DNA of 64,000 nucleotides from Clostridia bacterium (lineage in GTDB: Bacteria; Bacillota; Clostridia; Christensenellales; UMGS416), in NCBI GenBank assembly GCA_016938675.1, contig JAFGUF010000025.1, positions 62,001 through 126,000 on the forward strand, given 5' to 3'. Every line of letters starts with the position of its first letter. Positions within the stretch are counted from its first letter, which is position 1. This document shows, piece after piece, positions 34,962 through 42,957 of this stretch. The position numbers were made by a program, and so were the translations under genes. Below the pieces are notes generated by a model, which worked only from the letters and a program-made list of their open reading frames with translations, did not search any database and had not been told where the DNA came from.

Positions 34962-36011
34962 CTAAATATATTTATGAAGCTCTTCATAATCTATTGGGCA
35001 TATAAAGCATTTGCCGATTTCCTCAAGGAGAATTAGCTTAAGTTTGGCATTGAAGGTCTTTTTATCTCTTTTTGCATATTCAAATGTCTTTTGCATATCC
35101 GCTTCCGGCATATCAATGGGCAAATGAAAGCTTTTAAGCAAAGATATTACCTGATCATATGTTCCTTGCTTTGTTTGGCCTAGTTTCTCGCTGTTTTTAG
35201 TGAATACAGCCATGCCTATTGCCACCGCGTGGCCGTGAGATAAATTAAGCTCCTGGTTTTTCTCCAGTGCGTGCCCTAATGTATGACCAAAATTAAGTGT
35301 AAGCCTTAGTCCGTTGTCCTTTTCATCCCGCTGAACCACTTTCAGTTTGTCTTCGCAGCATTTCTTTATCACGTCGCTTAATACAGGTTGTATTTTGCTT
35401 CTGGAATTATATTTATTAAGAATTCCATATAGGTCTTTATCCATTATGAAGGCGTACTTTATGACTTCTGCCATTCCGCACGCGAAGTTTTCATCATCCA
35501 GTGTCTCAGAAGCATCCGGATCTATGATTACCATGCTGGGATGATAAAAAGCCCCGGCAAGGTTTTTGCCCTGCTTTAAGTTTACTGCTGTCTTTCCACC
35601 TATTGAGCTATCCACCTGCGCCAGCAGCGTTGTAGGAATCTGAACATAATTTATTCCTCTTAAATAGCATGAGGCTGCAAAACCGGCAAGGTCGCCTATT
35701 ACTCCTCCGCCAAGGGCGGCAATAATATCTGTTCTGCTTGTTTCGTATTCAATCAGCTTATCAAAAACATGCTCAAGCGTAGCCAGAGATTTGCTTTCTT
35801 CTCCCTGTTCTAATATTATAGAGTTTACTTCCGTTCCTTGTGCGTTGATGCTGTCTTCCACTCTTTTGCCGTAAAGAGAAAAAACCTTATCATCCGTAAT
35901 TATTACAACTTTAGCGGACGGGAATTTCTCCGCTATTTTTTCGCCGACTGTATCCAGTGCTCCTTTTTCAATATATAATGGATACGAGATATTTCCTATA
36001 TTCGCTATCAT
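34962..36011 (-). CDS. aroB: 3-dehydroquinate synthase
   Basis: 349 aa. NAD-binding GGGVIGDLAGFAASCYLRG, the substrate/metal region EVIKYAFI, and LNFGHTLGHALEK with the metal His residues are present. Uses NAD and a divalent metal to cyclise DAHP. AAGGAGG site 5 nt before ATG; part of this site can pair in a hairpin of the 134-nt structured region upstream. Confidence 0.97.
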   Translation of the reverse strand: MIANIGNISYPLYIEKGALDTVGEKIAEKFPSAKVVIITDDKVFSLYGKRVEDSINAQGTEVNSIILEQGEESKSLATLEHVFDKLIEYETSRTDIIAALGGGVIGDLAGFAASCYLRGINYVQIPTTLLAQVDSSIGGKTAVNLKQGKNLAGAFYHPSMVIIDPDASETLDDENFACGMAEVIKYAFIMDKDLYGILNKYNSRSKIQPVLSDVIKKCCEDKLKVVQRDEKDNGLRLTLNFGHTLGHALEKNQELNLSHGHAVAIGMAVFTKNSEKLGQTKQGTYDQVISLLKSFHLPIDMPEADMQKTFEYAKRDKKTFNAKLKLILLEEIGKCFICPIDYEELHKYI

Positions 36012-36145
36012 ACAACCTCCTTAGGTTACGTAAGGGCAATTCATTCCTAGGTGTAGCCTTAAGCTGGTTCCACTCCGTTAGTAACCAGCCTCGGCCTGTC
36101 AGTTTCTTATTTGTTGTGTCGGAGATTTTATTTCCTAAAATCTCC
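36012..36145 (-). promoter_or_regulatory. Structured intercistronic RNA between aroF and aroB
   Basis: In a tightly packed operon this 134-nt gap stands out. Reading leftward: hairpin 1, GGAGATTTTA-GGAAA-TAAAATCTCC (36121-36145), immediately after the aroF stop; hairpin 2, GCTGGTT/AACCAGC with an inner ACT/AGT helix (36063-36089); hairpin 3, CCTTA/TAAGG (36019-36035), whose right arm includes the AAGG of the aroB Shine-Dalgarno. None has a T-tract, so these are not terminators. It could be a translational control element, an mRNA processing/stability element, or a short inserted palindromic element. Confidence 0.5.
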
Positions 36146-37159
36146 TTAAATTACGTGCCTTTCAAGAACCTTTGCAATTTTGTCCATTTCTATCATAAGC
36201 TTCGCAAATTGCTGCGGTTTTATTGTCTGTGCTCCATCGCTTAATGCGTGGGCAGGATCAGGATGGACTTCAATAATAAGGCCGTCTGCTCCAGCTGCTA
36301 TTGATGCCTTAGAAAGCGAATCTACCATCCACCATAGCCCTGCCGCATGGCTTGGGTCAACTATGATCGGAAGGTGGCTAAGCCTCTTTACCATTGGCAC
36401 TGCGCTTACATCCAAAGTATTTCTGGTATAGTTTTCAAATGTACGTATGCCCCGTTCACAAAGGATGACATTAGGGTTTCCTTCTGCCAGAATATACTCC
36501 GCCGACATCAACCATTCTTCAATTGTTGAGCTTAGCCCTCTTTTGAGTAATATGGGTTTATCTGTCTTGCCTAATGCCTTAAGCAGAGCAAAGTTCTGCA
36601 TGTTTCTTGCGCCCACCTGTATAATATCAACATCCTTAAATTCATCAAGTGTACCAATTGACATGATTTCCGTTACTATAGGGAGGCCTGTTTCCTTTTT
36701 TGCCTCCAGCATATATTCTATGCCCTCTTTACCGAGCCCTTGAAATGAATATGGTGAGGACCTAGGCTTGTAGGCACCTGCCCTAAGAAAATGTGCACCG
36801 GCTTCTTTTACTGCCTTGGCATGTTCAATAACCGCGTCTTTCCCTTCCACTGAGCACGGCCCTGCCATGACTACTATTGCATCGCCGCCGATTTTATGCC
36901 CTGCTACTTCAATTATAGTGGCCTCTGGTTTGAATATTTTATTGGCTCTTTTATAGGGTTCTTGGATATGCACAAGGTTATGTACCCACTTGTTGGATAA
37001 TATCGGCGATTCCTGCACCTTGCTAGTGTCGCCAACCAATCCTAAAATCGTATAGGATTGTCCATCACTTCTGTGCACCTCTACGCCATTTTGTTTCACC
37101 TCAGTTATAAGGTTTTGTACTTCCTTTTCCGGTGTATTCGGCTCAAGTACTATTATCAT
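36146..37159 (-). CDS. aroF: 3-deoxy-7-phosphoheptulonate synthase (DAHP synthase, AroA-beta/KDO8P-like type)
   Basis: 337 aa from ATG 37159 (AGAGGA upstream; the longer frame to 37237 runs through the terminator). The N-terminal ~70 residues (IIVLEPNTPEKEVQNLITEV, GLVGDT) are the ferredoxin-like regulatory FL domain of the Thermotoga type. The barrel follows with VVMAGPCSVEG, RAGAYKPRSSPYSFQGLG, LLKRGLSSTIEEW, ERGIRTFE and VDPSHAAG. Condenses PEP and erythrose 4-phosphate. First structural gene of the aro operon, downstream of a Phe/Tyr leader peptide and attenuator. Confidence 0.97.
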   Translation of the reverse strand: MIIVLEPNTPEKEVQNLITEVKQNGVEVHRSDGQSYTILGLVGDTSKVQESPILSNKWVHNLVHIQEPYKRANKIFKPEATIIEVAGHKIGGDAIVVMAGPCSVEGKDAVIEHAKAVKEAGAHFLRAGAYKPRSSPYSFQGLGKEGIEYMLEAKKETGLPIVTEIMSIGTLDEFKDVDIIQVGARNMQNFALLKALGKTDKPILLKRGLSSTIEEWLMSAEYILAEGNPNVILCERGIRTFENYTRNTLDVSAVPMVKRLSHLPIIVDPSHAAGLWWMVDSLSKASIAAGADGLIIEVHPDPAHALSDGAQTIKPQQFAKLMIEMDKIAKVLERHVI

Positions 37160-37208
37160 CTTTCTAGTCCTCTCTTTTCTAATCTTTTCTTCTTGTCGTA
37201 TTAAATTT

Positions 37209-37245
37209 AAAAACAAAAAGAGGAGCTGTGTTTTCAACTCCTCTT
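37209..37245 (-). terminator. Attenuator terminator in the aroF leader
   Basis: Minus-strand stem AAGAGGAGTTG/CAGCTCCTCTT (11 bp, one G-U) with loop AAAACA, followed by TTTGTTTTT. It lies between the leader peptide and aroF, 50 nt before the aroF start, so transcription must read through it. Just after the leader stop codon, ACTCTT (37268-37273) is complementary to the AAGAG(G) of the 5' arm and could form part of an antiterminator. Confidence 0.88.
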
Positions 37246-37277
37246 GGTTTCTTCTTTTAATAATATTAAGAGTTTAC

Positions 37278-37376
37278 TTACACATTTACTTTTACATGGC
37301 TAAAAAAGCTAAAGTAATAATAACCAAAGCTAAATGAAAAAAAGCCGTAAAAGTTTTGCAGAAATGCTTTGAGCAT
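37278..37376 (-). CDS. aroF operon leader peptide, Phe/Tyr-rich (attenuation)
   Basis: 32-codon ORF: ATG at 37376, TAA at 37278-37280. It starts MLKAFLQNFYGFFSFSF and continues with GYYYFSFFSHV, so 9 Phe and 4 Tyr occur within residues 5-25 and no Trp is present. AGAGAAGG precedes the ATG. It lies between a good promoter (37405-37433) and the terminator at 37209-37245, in front of DAHP synthase. The layout matches the known ribosome-mediated attenuators such as E. coli pheL: stalling at Phe/Tyr codons when charged tRNA is scarce should favour read-through. The peptide itself probably has no other function. Confidence 0.85.
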   Translation of the reverse strand: MLKAFLQNFYGFFSFSFGYYYFSFFSHVKVNV

Positions 37377-37404
37377 AAGCCTTCTCTTTCATTTATTTTA
37401 TGGT

Positions 37405-37433
37405 ATAGTACCATTATATTAATTTATTGTCAA
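37405..37433 (-). promoter_or_regulatory. Promoter of the aro operon
   Basis: Leftward TTGACA, exact 17-bp spacer, TACTAT. Predicted start near 37398, about 20 nt before the leader-peptide ATG. No other recognisable element is seen in 37434-37560. Confidence 0.75.
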
Positions 37434-37573
37434 TAGCGCCTAACTTTCACATTATTAAATTTATGCTTGTGTATTGTTTTGTTTAAGTCCATTCAAATTT
37501 GTGTACATATAAAAATATATATGATAAAATACATATATGAATTATAAATATATTATTTTGGAGGAGGTTCTCT

Positions 37574-37951
37574 ATGAAAGAACTATTCGAAAAGAACTTT
37601 ATTGAAGTATTAAAGACAAAATATGCAGAATTTAACGGCAGAGAAACCAGAAGAAATTACTGGATGTTCGTGCTTTGCGTAGTTATTATTAACATTGCCT
37701 TAGGCATATTAGCCGGTATATTTGCTAATAATTTCTTAGGTAATTTCTTCTACTCAATATCCGGACTTTTCTCACTGGCAATATTGGTGCCCAGCTTGGG
37801 AATGAGCGTAAGAAGACTGCACGATATCGGAAAAGACTGGGTTTGGATCTTAGTTGTTCTTATCCCGCTTGTGGGCCAAATATGGCTGATAATAATGCTC
37901 GCGCAGGAGCCGCAGAAATCAGACAACCAGTACGGACCATATGTAGCATAA
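37574..37951 (+). CDS. DUF805 family membrane protein
   Basis: 125 aa. FNGRETRRNYWMFVL is the DUF805 N-terminal signature, followed by three or four hydrophobic segments and VRRLHDIGKDWVWIL, the second conserved block. Function unknown; the family is widespread in bacterial inner membranes and often stands alone. GGAGGAGG lies 9 nt before ATG; a strong terminator follows, so it is monocistronic. Confidence 0.92.
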   Translation: MKELFEKNFIEVLKTKYAEFNGRETRRNYWMFVLCVVIINIALGILAGIFANNFLGNFFYSISGLFSLAILVPSLGMSVRRLHDIGKDWVWILVVLIPLVGQIWLIIMLAQEPQKSDNQYGPYVA

Positions 37952-37972
37952 TCTACAGCAATTTAATCAAGC

Positions 37973-38002
37973 AGGCCTATACAGCAAAGTATAGGCCTTT
38001 TT
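37973..38002 (+). terminator. Terminator of the DUF805 gene
   Basis: Stem AGGCCTATAC/GTATAGGCCT with a 6-nt loop followed by TTTTTATT. Confidence 0.9.
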
Positions 38003-38046
38003 ATTCATAAAGTGCCTTTATATAGCCTTTTAAAGCCTAATTTTAA

Positions 38047-38075
38047 TTGACATAAAATAAACTTGCCTCTATAAT
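38047..38075 (+). promoter_or_regulatory. alaS promoter
   Basis: Consensus TTGACA, 17-bp spacer, TATAAT. The leader is only ~55 nt, too short for a T-box, which is the usual regulator of alaS in Gram-positives. Confidence 0.75.
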
Positions 38076-38136
38076 TTATCAAGATAGTTTAAATAAGAAT
38101 TTATATTATATATGCACCAATAGAAAGGACTATTCA

Positions 38137-39924
38137 ATGATATCATCGAGCGAACTAAGAGAAAAATATCTACAGTTTTTTAAAGAAAAAGGCCATGCAG
38201 TGATACCATCTGCATCTATTATACCGGAAAATGACCCGACAGTGCTCTTTACACCAGCGGGCATGCACCCATTGGTTCCTTATCTTTTGGGTGAACCTCA
38301 CCCGGAAGGAGCGCGCCTTTGCGATGTACAGAAATGTATCAGGACTATAGACATAGACGAGGTTGGCGATACCAGCCACTGCACATTTTTTGAAATGCTT
38401 GGCAACTGGTCATTGGGCGATTACTTCAAGGAAGAATCCATCAAATGGAGTTATGAATTCCTGACCAGTGATAAATGGCTGAACTTGGACGTAACCAAAA
38501 TAGCTATCTCCGTATTTGAGGGCGATGATGACGCACCAAGAGATGAAGTCTCCGCCGGCGTATGGCAGGAATGCGGCATACCTAAAGAGAGAATATTCTA
38601 TCTTCCAAAGAAAAATAACTGGTGGATAGCAGGAGACGCAGGCCCATGCGGACCTGATACTGAAATATTCATAATTACCGATAAAGAGCCTTGTTCACCG
38701 GAATGTTCTCCCGCGTGCGACTGCGGCAGATACCTAGAAATCTGGAACAATGTATTCATGGAGTATAATAAAAAGCCGGATGGTACATACGAACCGCTGA
38801 AAAAGAAAAACGTGGATACCGGAATGGGCTTGGATAGAACAATAGCTGTGCTGCAGGGCGTATCCTCAGTATATGAAACAGACCTTTTCGCGCCAATTAT
38901 TAAAAAGATAGAAGACCTCTCAGGCGTGAATTACGGCAAAGACCCAGAAACTACTGAAGCAATGCGCATAATGGCAGACCACATTAGAACAGCTACATTT
39001 ATGATTGGCGATGAAAAAGGCATCACACCTTCCAACGTTGACCAGGGCTATGTGCTGCGCAGGCTTATCCGCCGCGTAGTCCGCCACGGAGCTAAGCTTT
39101 CCTGGGAAAATGGAAACGCATGGAAGATAGCAAGTGTTGTAATAGATATATACAAGGACGTATATCCTGAGCTTGTTGAGAATAAATCCAGAATTCATGA
39201 TGAGCTCAACAAAGAGGAGGCCCGCTTTGCGAAAACATTGCAGAGAGGACTCAGAGAATTCGAAAAAGTAGCATCGGAGATGGCTGAAGGCGATACTATA
39301 GACGGCCAGACCGCCTTCCATCTATACGACACATATGGCTTCCCTATCGAAATAACCGTTGAAATGGCAGAGGAAAAAGGCCTTAAAGTGGACACTAATG
39401 GCTTCGATGAAGCCTTCAGGGAACATCAGGAAAAATCCTCAGCCGGTGCAGAACAAAAATTCAAGGGCGGCCTTGCAGACAGCACAGAGGCCACCAGCCA
39501 TCTGCACACTGCGACACACCTGCTGCACGCTGCATTGAGAAATATGTTCGGAGATACTGTGGAGCAAAAAGGCTCCAATATCACAGCAGAAAGAATGCGC
39601 TTCGACTTTTCCTTCGAGAGGAAAATTGAGCCTGATGAACTCAAAGAACTTGAAGACTGGGTAAACCGCGCAATAGAAGCAAAGATACCTGTGATAATGG
39701 AGGAACTGCCTGTTGATAAGGCTAAAGCACAAGGAGCCATAGGCCTGTTCTCATCAAAGTACGGCAACACCGTAAAAGTATATACTATTGAAGGCTATTC
39801 AAAGGAAATATGCGGCGGGCCTCACGCATCAAATACAGCAGATTTAGGAAGATTTGAAATCCAGAAGGAGCAGTCATCATCCGCTGGAGTAAGAAGAATA
39901 AAAGCTGTACTGATTAAAGATTGA
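38137..39924 (+). CDS. alaS: Alanyl-tRNA synthetase, short form lacking the C-terminal domain
   Basis: 595 aa against ~870 for the usual bacterial enzyme. Catalytic domain: LREKYLQFFKEKGHAVIPSAS, motif-2 region CIRTIDIDEVGDTSHCTFFEML, and NVDTGMGLDR (motif 3); tRNA-binding part with GYVLRRLIRRVVRHG. Editing domain: HLHTATHLLHAALR and CGGPHASNT supply the zinc His/Cys ligands. It stops after AGVRRIKAV, where a full-length enzyme would continue into the DHHA1/C-Ala domain. The stop codon is clean and followed by a hairpin, so this is a natural short form, not a frameshift. It may be the only AlaRS or a second copy; that cannot be told here. Confidence 0.9.
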   Translation: MISSSELREKYLQFFKEKGHAVIPSASIIPENDPTVLFTPAGMHPLVPYLLGEPHPEGARLCDVQKCIRTIDIDEVGDTSHCTFFEMLGNWSLGDYFKEESIKWSYEFLTSDKWLNLDVTKIAISVFEGDDDAPRDEVSAGVWQECGIPKERIFYLPKKNNWWIAGDAGPCGPDTEIFIITDKEPCSPECSPACDCGRYLEIWNNVFMEYNKKPDGTYEPLKKKNVDTGMGLDRTIAVLQGVSSVYETDLFAPIIKKIEDLSGVNYGKDPETTEAMRIMADHIRTATFMIGDEKGITPSNVDQGYVLRRLIRRVVRHGAKLSWENGNAWKIASVVIDIYKDVYPELVENKSRIHDELNKEEARFAKTLQRGLREFEKVASEMAEGDTIDGQTAFHLYDTYGFPIEITVEMAEEKGLKVDTNGFDEAFREHQEKSSAGAEQKFKGGLADSTEATSHLHTATHLLHAALRNMFGDTVEQKGSNITAERMRFDFSFERKIEPDELKELEDWVNRAIEAKIPVIMEELPVDKAKAQGAIGLFSSKYGNTVKVYTIEGYSKEICGGPHASNTADLGRFEIQKEQSSSAGVRRIKAVLIKD

Positions 39925-39967
39925 TAAATTATATTCTGCCTTAACGCAGATACTATAACTATATTAT

Positions 39968-39993
39968 TCAGCAAGCTTTTATTAGCTTGCTGA
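39968..39993 (+). terminator. Hairpin after alaS
   Basis: Perfect 10-bp stem TCAGCAAGCT/AGCTTGCTGA with a TTTATT loop; the following TTTATATTTAT is a weak T-tract. Confidence 0.65.
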
Positions 39994-40053
39994 GATTTAT
40001 ATTTATAAAGAAATAATTTTTACTACAATCCAAACAACTAAAGGTATAATCAA

Positions 40054-41646
40054 ATGAATAACGAAATTTTAAATAGAATCAAAAAACGCAGGACATTCGC
40101 TATAATATCTCACCCGGATGCGGGAAAAACCACACTCACCGAAAAGCTGCTCCTCTACGGCGGCGCTATCCACCTAGCCGGTTCTGTAAAGGGGCGAAAG
40201 GCCGCACGGCATGCCACCAGCGACTGGATGGAGATAGAAAAGCAGCGCGGAATTTCGGTGACATCTTCTGCAATGCAATTCAATTATAACGGATACTCTA
40301 TTAACATTCTGGACACTCCCGGGCATCAGGATTTCTCGGAGGATACATATAGAACGCTGGTTGCTGCAGACAGCGCAGTCATGCTTATTGACGGCGCAAA
40401 AGGCGTAGAGCCGCAGACTATCAAGCTATTCCACGTATGCAAGATGCGCAATATACCTATCTTTACTTTTGTAAACAAGATGGATCGTGCATCAAAAGAC
40501 CCATTTGAGCTGATGGAAGAAATAGAAAATGTGCTTGGTATCCGCTCTTGCCCCATAAACTGGCCTATAGGGACCATGGGCAATTTTAAAGGCGTATACC
40601 ACAGAGAAGATAAAAACATTGAAATGTACGGCAAAGATCAATCCCATGGTGCAAACAAAGCGGCCGCAGAATTTGCGCCCGTGGAAAGTGAGCAGGCAAA
40701 AAAATATATCGGAGACAGCCTGCACCAGCAGCTTATGGACGAAATTGACCTTTTAGAAGGTGCCGGCGACCCATTGGACATGCAGAAGGTTCTGACAGGG
40801 GACTTAACTCCTATGTTCTTCGGCTCAGCAATAAATAACTTTGGCGTTGAAAGCTTTCTGGATAAATTTCTGGAATACACCTTGTCACCTATGCCTCGCG
40901 AATCAGATATAGGCTTAATCCCTGTAGACAGCGATCAGTTTTCCGCATTTGTGTTCAAAATACAAGCCAATATGGATCCTGCTCATCGCGACCGACTGGC
41001 TTTTGTCCGCATATGTTCCGGCAAGTTTGAAGCGGGAATGGACGCATACCATGTACAGGGTGACAAGAATATACGCCTTGCCCAGCCGCAGCAGTTTATG
41101 GCTGACGAACGCTCATCAGTGACGGAGGCTTGGCCGGGAGATATAATCGGGCTTTTTGACCCAGGCATTTTCGGGCTGGGAGATACTCTGATTACAGGCA
41201 AGCCTATTTTCAAGTATTCAGGCATTCCGCTCTTCGCCCCTGAAAGATTCGCAAGAATTTCTCCGGAAGACTCCTTAAAACGCAAGCAGTTCGTCAGAGG
41301 CGTAACTCAGCTCTCCCAGGAAGGCGCCATACAAACCTTTAAACAGACTGATGTTGGCAGAGAAGAGTTGGTATGCGGCGTTGTAGGAGTACTTCAGTTT
41401 GATGTTCTGAAATACCGCTTAAAAAGCGAATATAACGTTGATATAAACTTCGAACATCTGCCCTTTAGGTTTGTTCGATGGATACAGGAAAAAATTGACC
41501 CTGAGAAACTTTCACTTACCAGCACAACTAGAATAGCAAAGGATATTCACGACAGGCCGGTGCTTTTGTTCGCAAATGATTGGTCCATACATTGGGCGAC
41601 CGACAATAATAAAGGACTGACCTTAAGTGATACTGCGATAAGATAA
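40054..41646 (+). CDS. prfC: Peptide chain release factor 3
   Basis: 530 aa translational GTPase. G1 SHPDAGKTTLTEKLLLYGGAI, switch region QRGISVTSSAMQF, G3 DTPGHQDFSEDTYRTL, G4 FVNKMDR. The remaining domains (VFKIQANMDPAHRDRLAFVRI, and QVGREELVCGVVGVLQFDVL-like text) are of RF3 rather than EF-G. RF3 recycles RF1/RF2 after termination. AAAGG lies 9 nt before ATG. Overlaps the MFS gene by 1 bp. Confidence 0.97.
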   Translation: MNNEILNRIKKRRTFAIISHPDAGKTTLTEKLLLYGGAIHLAGSVKGRKAARHATSDWMEIEKQRGISVTSSAMQFNYNGYSINILDTPGHQDFSEDTYRTLVAADSAVMLIDGAKGVEPQTIKLFHVCKMRNIPIFTFVNKMDRASKDPFELMEEIENVLGIRSCPINWPIGTMGNFKGVYHREDKNIEMYGKDQSHGANKAAAEFAPVESEQAKKYIGDSLHQQLMDEIDLLEGAGDPLDMQKVLTGDLTPMFFGSAINNFGVESFLDKFLEYTLSPMPRESDIGLIPVDSDQFSAFVFKIQANMDPAHRDRLAFVRICSGKFEAGMDAYHVQGDKNIRLAQPQQFMADERSSVTEAWPGDIIGLFDPGIFGLGDTLITGKPIFKYSGIPLFAPERFARISPEDSLKRKQFVRGVTQLSQEGAIQTFKQTDVGREELVCGVVGVLQFDVLKYRLKSEYNVDINFEHLPFRFVRWIQEKIDPEKLSLTSTTRIAKDIHDRPVLLFANDWSIHWATDNNKGLTLSDTAIR

Positions 41647-42881
41647 TGAATGAAATTAATATAAAAAAGTGGGAAACTAAAAACCTAGTAATACTGCTTA
41701 TAATAGCCGGGTTTATCGGACTTGGCACAGGACTATATGACACAGTGTTCGGCAACTACCTTAAGGAAGTCTATGACGTAACTACAACTCAAAGAGGCTT
41801 TATTGAGGGCCCTCGTGAGCTGCCCGGCCTGCTTTGCCTGTTTATTATCAGCGCGCTTGCTTTCTGGGGAGATATCCGCATAGCACTCTTTTCTCAGGTC
41901 TTATCAGTAATAGGAATCGCAGTTCTTGGCCTATTTACCCCGCCTTTTGCAGTAATGCTTATATTCCTCTTTCTGATGTCGGCAGGGCAGCACATATATA
42001 TGCCATTAAGTGACAGCATTTTCATTGCTTTAAATCCTGATAAAAGCACCATCGGCAAAAAAATGGGCCAATATAAAAGTTTATACACAGCATTCACTCT
42101 GGTAGCTGCAATCATAGCTTTCTTCGGCTTCAGATATGGTTTGCTTTCATTTAGTACAAAAATAAAGTGGGTTTTCATCATTTCTGCTGTTGCATTTGCT
42201 GCGGCAGCTTTATTATTTTACCTTCTCTTAAGCCGAAGAAATGAGAAAATAGTTGAAAAGAAATTCCATTTAAAGCTTGATAAGGACTATAAGTTTTATT
42301 ATATCCTCGCCTCCGTACACGGAGCGCAAAAACAGGTAATGCTTGTTTTCGGTCCATGGGTTTTGATAAAAATCCTGCAAAAGCAGGCAGATACCATTGC
42401 GCTGCTTACAATAATCGGCGCATTTATAGGCATATTCTTTCTACGGGCCCTCGGAAAATGGATAGACAGATTCGGCATCAGAAAACTTTTATATGCCGAT
42501 GCCCTTTCCTTTATCGGAGTGTATTTTCTTTATGGGCTTATAGCATGGGGCCTTAATACCTCCTTTCTTCCTCTTGTCGGGTGGCCGGTAGTATTAGTCA
42601 GCTTTATGTTTGTATTAGATAGAATCAGCATGAACATGGGAATGGTAAGAGTGCTTTATTTAAAATCCATTGCAAAAAAGCAAGAAGATATTACTGCTGC
42701 CCTATCCACAGGCATAAGTCTGGATCACTTTATCACAATTTTCTTTGCCGCTCTTGCAGGCATCGTATGGGATAAATTCGGCCCTCAATATGTATTCTTC
42801 AGCACTGCGCTGCTATCCTTCATAAATGTATATATTGCAGGTAAAGTTAAAATACCGGAAGCTTCTGCTGAAGAAAGCTAA
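41646..42881 (+). CDS. Major facilitator superfamily transporter
   Basis: 411 aa, about twelve hydrophobic segments. It begins inside the prfC stop codon (TAATG), so it is coupled to prfC. GLYDTVFGNYLKEVYDVTTTQRGFIEGPRELPG is split by the usual first loop of MFS proteins; LGKWIDRFGIRKLL is a D-R-x-G-R/K-type loop. Substrate cannot be inferred. Cotranscription with a release factor gene has no obvious functional reason. Confidence 0.85.
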   Translation: MNEINIKKWETKNLVILLIIAGFIGLGTGLYDTVFGNYLKEVYDVTTTQRGFIEGPRELPGLLCLFIISALAFWGDIRIALFSQVLSVIGIAVLGLFTPPFAVMLIFLFLMSAGQHIYMPLSDSIFIALNPDKSTIGKKMGQYKSLYTAFTLVAAIIAFFGFRYGLLSFSTKIKWVFIISAVAFAAAALLFYLLLSRRNEKIVEKKFHLKLDKDYKFYYILASVHGAQKQVMLVFGPWVLIKILQKQADTIALLTIIGAFIGIFFLRALGKWIDRFGIRKLLYADALSFIGVYFLYGLIAWGLNTSFLPLVGWPVVLVSFMFVLDRISMNMGMVRVLYLKSIAKKQEDITAALSTGISLDHFITIFFAALAGIVWDKFGPQYVFFSTALLSFINVYIAGKVKIPEASAEES

Positions 42882-42941
42882 AAAAAAGATAAATTCCTTT
42901 AATTTCCACTGTCTTAAAAAGTTTATTTTATATATTCTTTA

Positions 42942-42950
42942 TGTTATAAT
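42942..42950 (+). promoter_or_regulatory. Extended -10 promoter immediately before an ATG
   Basis: TG-T-TATAAT ends at 42950 and the ATG of the next gene begins at 42958, so the predicted start site coincides with the start codon. There is no Shine-Dalgarno. No clear -35 is seen at 17 bp, as is allowed for extended -10 promoters. Confidence 0.45.
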
Positions 42951-42957
42951 ATACTTT

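Noticed and set aside
36012-36145. Terminator between aroF and aroB
   Set aside because: Hairpins lack T-tracts and the downstream aro genes have no other visible promoter.
37330-37392. Alternative 20-codon ORF in the aroF leader in another frame (ATG 37392)
   Set aside because: No ribosome site and only three aromatic codons of Phe/Tyr; the overlapping 32-codon frame has far stronger Phe/Tyr bias and a purine-rich site.
38003-38136. T-box riboswitch upstream of alaS
   Set aside because: The leader after the promoter is only ~55 nt with no specifier stem, T-box sequence or terminator.
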